This document shows positions 59,748-64,000 of a stretch of DNA of 64,000 nucleotides, one piece after another; position 1 is the stretch's first letter, and each line of letters opens with the position of its first letter. The notes below the pieces were generated by a model. The model searched no databases and was not told where the DNA came from. It was given only the letters and a program-made list of their open reading frames with translations. Origin of the DNA: Nonomuraea rubra (GTDB lineage: Bacteria > Actinomycetota > Actinomycetes > Streptosporangiales > Streptosporangiaceae); the NCBI RefSeq assembly GCF_014207985.1, contig NZ_JACHMI010000001.1:3579001-3643000 (forward strand), written 5' to 3'. The position numbers were made by a program, and so were the translations under genes.

Positions 59748-60527
59748 ATGGACGCACCTCTCCACGAACGCGTCGCGTCGGATCTGCGCCGCCGCATCAG
59801 CTCGGGCGAGCTGCCGGTGGGCTCCGCCATCCCCTCGGAGTCGCACCTGTGCGAGCAGTGGGGCATCTCGCGGGGCCCGATCCGCCAGGCGCTGGCCACG
59901 CTGCGCGCCGAGGGCCTCATCGGCGGCGGCCGCGGCAAGCCGCCGGTGGTCCGCAGCCAGAGCATGCCCCAGCCGTTCGAGACCTTCCTGTCCTTCTCGC
60001 GCTGGGTGGAGCTGATGGGCCGCACGCCCGGGCAGCGCACGCTGGAGATCGCCCGCCGCCCCGCCACCCCGGAGGCGTGCGACGCGCTCGGGCTGGAGGA
60101 GGGCGAGCCCGTCGTGCAGATGTTGCGGCTGCGGCTGATGGACGGCCTGCCCGCCATGGTGGAGCGCACCACGTTCGTCTGGTCCGCCGGGCGGTTGCTG
60201 TTCGACTTCGACTGCGACTCCGGGTCGGTCTTCGCCCACCTGAGCCGCTGCGGCGTGGACCTGAGCCGGGCCCGTCACGTCATCGACGCGGTGGCCGCCG
60301 ACGACGCCGACGCCGGGCTGCTGGGCGTCCCGCGCGGCGCGCCCCTGCTGCGCGAGCGCCGCCAGACCTCCTCCGCCTCCGGCGAGCCCGTCGAGTTCTC
60401 CGACGACCGCTACCGCCCCGACCTCGTCTCGTTCACCATCGACAACTCGCAGCAGGCCCACCCGGCGCTGCTGCGCGGCCCCAACGGCCTGCTTCCCGCC
60501 CTGACCCCGCAAGGAGAGACCCCGTGA
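59748..60527 (+). CDS. GntR-family regulator with UTRA domain
   Basis: 259 residues from the ATG at 59748. The winged helix is LRRRISSGELPVGSAIPSESHLCEQWGISRGPIRQALATLRAEGLI; the UTRA ligand domain follows (about 95-245), with ALGLEEGEPVVQMLRLRLMDGLPAMVERTTF and ERRQTSSASGEPVEFSDDRYRPD. An ATG at 59715 with GAGAGG upstream is an alternative that adds 11 residues. Most UTRA proteins sense sugars or small phospho-compounds; PhnF, of this class, controls phosphonate genes. It likely controls both arms of the cluster. Confidence 0.93.
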   Translation: MDAPLHERVASDLRRRISSGELPVGSAIPSESHLCEQWGISRGPIRQALATLRAEGLIGGGRGKPPVVRSQSMPQPFETFLSFSRWVELMGRTPGQRTLEIARRPATPEACDALGLEEGEPVVQMLRLRLMDGLPAMVERTTFVWSAGRLLFDFDCDSGSVFAHLSRCGVDLSRARHVIDAVAADDADAGLLGVPRGAPLLRERRQTSSASGEPVEFSDDRYRPDLVSFTIDNSQQAHPALLRGPNGLLPALTPQGETP

Positions 60528-61198
60528 TCGAACTGGCGGTCCTGGACATCGCCGGCACCACCGTGGAAGAGCACGGCGCCGTCTACGTCGCCCTGGAGGA
60601 GGCCGTACGGGCCGCGGGCGGCACCCCGTCGGCCGCCGACATCGGGCGCTGGATGGGCTCCGGCAAGCGCGAGGCCATCACCGCGCTGCTGGACGGGCCG
60701 GGGGGCGGGCCGCCGTCCGACGAGAGGGTGGACGCCGCGTTCGCGGACTTCCGCGCCCGGCTGAGCGCGGCCTACGCCGCCCGGCCGCCCGCGCCGCTGC
60801 CCGGGGTCCCCGAGGCGATCGCCGAGCTGCGGGCCGCGGGCGTCAAGGTGGCGCTCACCACCGGGTTCGACCGCGAGGTGACCACGTCGCTGCTGTCGGC
60901 GATCGGCTGGGAGCACGGCGTCCTGGACGCGGTGGTGTGCGTGGACGACGTCCCGGCCGGCCGCCCGGCGCCGTACATGATCTTCCGGGCGATGGAGGCG
61001 ACCGGCGTGAGCGACGTCGGCCGCGTCCTGACCGCCGGCGACACCGTGCGCGACCTGGAGGCCGGCACCAACGCCGGCGCCCGCATCGTGGCCGGGGTGC
61101 TCACGGGCAGCCAGGACGCCGCCACCCTCGGCGCCGTCCGCCACACCCACCTCCTGCCGGGCGTGGCGAGCATCCCCGGCCTGCTCTCCCTGCGCTGA
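60524..61198 (+). CDS. Phosphonatase-like HAD hydrolase (TIGR03351 type)
   Basis: 224 residues. The HAD motif is DIAGTT with nucleophile Asp8 (VLDIAGTTVEEHG). In the cap, RWMGSGKREAI aligns by hand with the MGxxK segment of phosphonoacetaldehyde hydrolase, placing Lys48 where PhnX has its Schiff-base lysine. Later motifs are LTTGF and AGDTVRDLEAGTNAGAR. It would split the C-P bond of an aldehyde made by the HpnW-like enzyme, releasing phosphate. GTG start overlaps the GntR stop (GTGA) with AAGGAG upstream. Confidence 0.88.
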   Translation: MIELAVLDIAGTTVEEHGAVYVALEEAVRAAGGTPSAADIGRWMGSGKREAITALLDGPGGGPPSDERVDAAFADFRARLSAAYAARPPAPLPGVPEAIAELRAAGVKVALTTGFDREVTTSLLSAIGWEHGVLDAVVCVDDVPAGRPAPYMIFRAMEATGVSDVGRVLTAGDTVRDLEAGTNAGARIVAGVLTGSQDAATLGAVRHTHLLPGVASIPGLLSLR

Positions 61199-61220
61199 AC
61201 CGGCGCCAGGGGGCCTGCGC

Positions 61221-62639
61221 TCAGCGGCCGATCAGGTCGAGCTGCAGGTAGTCGAGGTTGAAGTTCTGGTAGGCGTCCTGCGGCATGCGCAGAACCAGCT
61301 CGTGCGTGCCTCGGGCGAGGCGGCGGCGCTCCAGGGGCTGGAGCGTCAGGGCGTCGTGGCTGGTGGTGTTCGCGATCGGCGCGGTCGTGCCGGTGCCCGT
61401 GCCCCAGTCGAGCACGACGGTGCCGGCCGGCGAGTACGGCGAGGAGACGCGGGCCGACACCTGGTAGAGGCCCGCCTTCTTCACCTCGAAGCGGTACTTG
61501 AGCCACTCGCCGCCGCGGATCCAGTTCACCGCGATCGCGCCCTCTAGGTCGCAGATGTCCACGCCCTCCTCGGGGCGGGCCACGGTGCAGCGGTTCGGGT
61601 CGAGGTCGTGGTAGCCGACGCCCTCGCCGCCCGGCGCGTAGTCCTCGCCCTCGACCCGGACCGTGCGGTGGCCGGGCTGCCGGCCGTAGCGGGACAGGTC
61701 GCCGCCGTCGCGCCAGTGGTCGAGCGCCTCGACGTTGTCGGTCTGGATCATGTTCGCGCCGTACGTCCCGGCGAGCGTCTGCCAGCCGAGGTTCTCGTCG
61801 CGCAGGGACGCCTCGTCGGTGTACCTGGCTGCCAGGCCGTACCACATGCTGTTGATCCAGACCCGGCTGTGCCGCGCGATCTTCTCCAGCGTCGCCGGCG
61901 CGACCTGCGGGTCCTCGGGCTGGTCGAAGACGATCTCGTACGCCACGGGCTGGCGGCCGGGGAACGTGCCGGGGGTGCCGGCGGTGGCGTCGTCGATGAT
62001 GTGCATGTAGAGGATCTCAGGGTCCTTCGCCATGAAGGCGGCGGCCTCCTCGACCGTGGGCGCGCCCTTGAACAGGCCGTGGTCCACGGTGCCGGTGCTC
62101 TTCAGCACCTCGTACATCCGCTCCCTGACGGGCCAGCCCTTGTCCAGGTTCACCAGCGCGCGGCCCTTGACGGCCCGCATCGCCTCCTCGAACGTCGGCA
62201 CGGTGTGCTCGGTGACCGCGGACTGCCTGCCGCCCAGGCCCTGCCTGAGGTGGAGCGCCTTGATCTGGGCGAGGGTCAGGTCGGCGACCCGGCCGGTGCC
62301 GTCGGTGGTCCGGTCGACGGTCTCGTCGTGCATGAGCACGAGGTGGCCGTCCCTGGTGGGCCGCACGTCGATCTCGACGATCTCGGCGCCGTCCTCGACG
62401 GCGGCGCCGATCGCGGCCAGGGAGTTCTCGGGGGCGTCGCGCCACTGCCCGCGGTGGGCGGCGATCATGAGCGGAGCCTTGGGGCCGTGTTCGAGGAGGT
62501 TCGCGTGAATGCGGCCGAACCTGCTAGGGGTGGCGGCGGCCGCGGTGGACGCGGGGAGCGAGGTGAGGGTCACGGCGGTCGCCACGGTGGCCAGGCCCAT
62601 GGCGGTCAGGCCGCAGCGGAACTTCCGAATCATGGACAT
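61221..62639 (-). CDS. Secreted glycerophosphodiester phosphodiesterase-like protein with C-terminal CBM
   Basis: 472 residues. A Sec signal ends near ASTAAAA at about residue 36. The GDPD TIM barrel (about 55-320) has IAAHRGQWRDAPENSLAAIGAAVEDGAEIVEIDVRPTRDGHLVLMHDETVDRTT, with the catalytic histidines and acidic metal ligands. The last 130 residues look like a carbohydrate-binding module (VRVEGEDYAPGGEGVGYHD, GEWLKYRFEVKKAGLYQV), so it may bind cell-wall or polymer glycan. The start ATG at 62639 could instead be 62633, which better fits AAAGGG spacing. Confidence 0.9.
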   Translation of the reverse strand: MSMIRKFRCGLTAMGLATVATAVTLTSLPASTAAAATPSRFGRIHANLLEHGPKAPLMIAAHRGQWRDAPENSLAAIGAAVEDGAEIVEIDVRPTRDGHLVLMHDETVDRTTDGTGRVADLTLAQIKALHLRQGLGGRQSAVTEHTVPTFEEAMRAVKGRALVNLDKGWPVRERMYEVLKSTGTVDHGLFKGAPTVEEAAAFMAKDPEILYMHIIDDATAGTPGTFPGRQPVAYEIVFDQPEDPQVAPATLEKIARHSRVWINSMWYGLAARYTDEASLRDENLGWQTLAGTYGANMIQTDNVEALDHWRDGGDLSRYGRQPGHRTVRVEGEDYAPGGEGVGYHDLDPNRCTVARPEEGVDICDLEGAIAVNWIRGGEWLKYRFEVKKAGLYQVSARVSSPYSPAGTVVLDWGTGTGTTAPIANTTSHDALTLQPLERRRLARGTHELVLRMPQDAYQNFNLDYLQLDLIGR

Positions 62640-62695
62640 AAACCCTTTAAGGGGGATATGTCGCCCAGATGAACGGGCAGCAGACGCCCGCGCAA

Positions 62696-64000
62696 TCACC
62701 GGTGATCTTGCGAAGGGCGGGGCACCCCGTGGTAGTGCGGCAGGTCGAGCGGCGGCACAGGGAAGCCACCGGCCGTCGGCTCCTCGGACAGTTCCTCGAA
62801 CTCGGCCTCCACCTGTGCCTTCCTGGCTTCCTTGCGCCGCTGGTTGACGGTGTCGAAGCGCATCCAGATGGCCAGCGCGGCGATCACGATGACCACGCCG
62901 AGCCCGATGCCGAGCGTCCGGTTCTGGTCGTTGACCACCACGTTGCGCACGGCGGCCACCAGCAGGATCCAGGCCAGGTTGACCGGGATCAGCACCTTCC
63001 AGCCCAGCGACATCAGCTGGTCGTAGCGCACCCGCGGCAGCGACGCGCGCACCCACACGATGAAGCAGAACGTCAGCACGAACTTGATGAAGAACCACAA
63101 CACCGGCCACCAGCCCTGGTTGGCGCCCTCCCAGAACGTGGAGATCGGCGCCGGCGCCCGCCAGCCGCCCAGGAACAGGGTGACCGCGATGCCCGAGGCG
63201 GTGAAGGTGTGCAGGTACTCGCCCATCATGATGAGCGCGAACTTCAGCGACGAGGAGTACTCCGTCTGGAACCCGCCGACCAGCTCGCCCTCGCCCTCCG
63301 GCAGGTCGAACGGGATGCGCGCGGCCTCACCGAACATGCACACCACGTACACCAGGAACGACGGGATCAGCAGCACCGCGAACCAGGTCTGCTCCTGCGC
63401 CTTGACGATCTCGGAGGTGGACAGCGTCCCGGCGAACAGGAAGATCGCCACGAACGACAACCCCATCGCGATCTCATAAGAGACCACCTGGGCCGCCGAC
63501 CGCAGCCCGCCCAGCAGCGCGTACGGCGAGCGCGACGACCACCCGGCCAGCACCACCCCGTACACCGACACCGCACCCATGGCCAGCATGAACAGCACCG
63601 CCACCGGCAGGTCCACCAGCTGCAGCGGCGTCTCCACGCCGAACAGGTTCACCACCGGCCCGAACGGCACGATGGAGAAGGCCAGGAACGCCGGCACCAC
63701 CATGATCACCGGCGCCAGCAGGTACAGCACCTTGTCCACGGTCCGCGGGAAGAGGTCCTCCTTCAGACCCATCTTGATCGCGTCGGCGACCGACTGCAGC
63801 AGGCCGAACTTGCCGGCCCGGTTGGGGCCGTAGCGGTGCTGCATCCGCGAGATCAGCTTGCGCTCGAACCAGACCCCGAAGACGACCCCGAGCCCCAGGA
63901 AGGCGAAGAGCATCACGGCCTTGATGATGGTGATCCAGAGCGGATCGTGGCCGAAGTCGGCGAGGGTGGGAGCGGCCGCCGGCGCGAGCGCCGTCGTCCC
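62696..64000 (-). CDS. nuoH: NADH-quinone oxidoreductase subunit H, 5' end outside window
   Basis: Open from the stop at 62696 to the window edge, at least 434 residues. The start is probably just outside, as the edge reads APTLADFGHDPLWITIIKAV, close to known N-termini. Eight membrane helices and quinone-site loops are clear: WFERKLISRMQHRYGPNRAGKFGLLQSVADAIKM, IPFDLPEGEGELVGGFQTEYSS and RVRYDQLMSLGWK. It is a membrane-arm subunit of complex I. The C-terminal tail ends HYHGVPRPSQDHR. No nuoI follows; the next gene is the secreted phosphodiesterase. Confidence 0.96.
   Translation of the reverse strand, partial: GTTALAPAAAPTLADFGHDPLWITIIKAVMLFAFLGLGVVFGVWFERKLISRMQHRYGPNRAGKFGLLQSVADAIKMGLKEDLFPRTVDKVLYLLAPVIMVVPAFLAFSIVPFGPVVNLFGVETPLQLVDLPVAVLFMLAMGAVSVYGVVLAGWSSRSPYALLGGLRSAAQVVSYEIAMGLSFVAIFLFAGTLSTSEIVKAQEQTWFAVLLIPSFLVYVVCMFGEAARIPFDLPEGEGELVGGFQTEYSSSLKFALIMMGEYLHTFTASGIAVTLFLGGWRAPAPISTFWEGANQGWWPVLWFFIKFVLTFCFIVWVRASLPRVRYDQLMSLGWKVLIPVNLAWILLVAAVRNVVVNDQNRTLGIGLGVVIVIAALAIWMRFDTVNQRRKEARKAQVEAEFEELSEEPTAGGFPVPPLDLPHYHGVPRPSQDHR

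Overview
The window reads as a chromosome segment of a high-GC actinomycete. GC content is very high throughout, GTG and TTG starts are common, genes often overlap by 1 to 14 nt (ATGA, GTGA or TGATG junctions), TTA codons are very rare, and there are many GntR, TetR, MerR and large ATPase-LuxR regulators plus a SARP. A Streptosporangiaceae-type organism (Nonomuraea-like) is my best guess from gene style; it is inference. Coding density is high and no gap between genes exceeds about 300 bases. I saw no rRNA, tRNA, CRISPR array or intact insertion sequence.

Layout. (1) 1-5887: a molybdenum hydroxylase operon on the minus strand: FAD subunit, 2Fe-2S subunit, a molybdopterin subunit split into two genes, a MoxR ATPase and a VWA protein. 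It diverges from a GntR regulator, with a perfect 20-bp palindrome between them. (2) 5998-11087: a Pls-type poly(amino acid) synthetase translationally coupled to an M1 metallopeptidase. Its hand-aligned adenylation code resembles that for lysine. (3) 11098-12054: a GntR-type HTH fused to a periplasmic-binding-like domain. (4) 12108-20412: a catabolic region. A minus-strand operon (MmgE/PrpD, solute-binding lipoprotein, fused permease-ATPase, DAO-type oxidase) diverges from a zinc-ribbon/TetR fusion regulator and an N-acyl-D-amino-acid deacylase. (5) 20530-23931: beta-lactamase-like hydrolase, CAP-domain lipoprotein, erythromycin-esterase-like protein. (6) 24087-28430: a compact operon of MauE-like protein, thioredoxin-like protein, S26 peptidase, ABC exporter and a 53-residue six-cysteine peptide, followed by a terminator and a convergent SARP regulator. 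This is the strongest candidate for an undescribed system.

(7) 28634-39857: small secreted proteins, a SnoaL-like protein, two MFS transporters, a GNAT enzyme, a DUF2804 protein, MerR with a divergent imine-reductase-like enzyme, a two-component system, and a CPYC flavoprotein next to a DHA2 exporter. (8) 39902-49066: three large ATPase-LuxR (LAL) regulators and a small XRE regulator. (9) 49036-53445: a scarred region with an AraC remnant abutting a FecCD permease remnant, an MBL/LysR divergent pair and a decayed DUF6493-like gene. (10) 53478-55836: XRE regulator, SDR-like protein, phosphotransferase. (11) 55847-61198: phosphonate uptake (PhnE, PhnC, PhnD) with an HpnW-like oxidoreductase, a UTRA GntR regulator and a phosphonatase-like hydrolase. 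(12) 61221-64000: a secreted glycerophosphodiesterase-like protein and nuoH, cut by the window edge.

Two themes cross the regions. Short tandem repeats (12 to 72 bp units) occur inside coding linkers and in gaps between genes. Several regulator promoters carry clear inverted repeats, often so close to the start codon that a leaderless transcript is likely.
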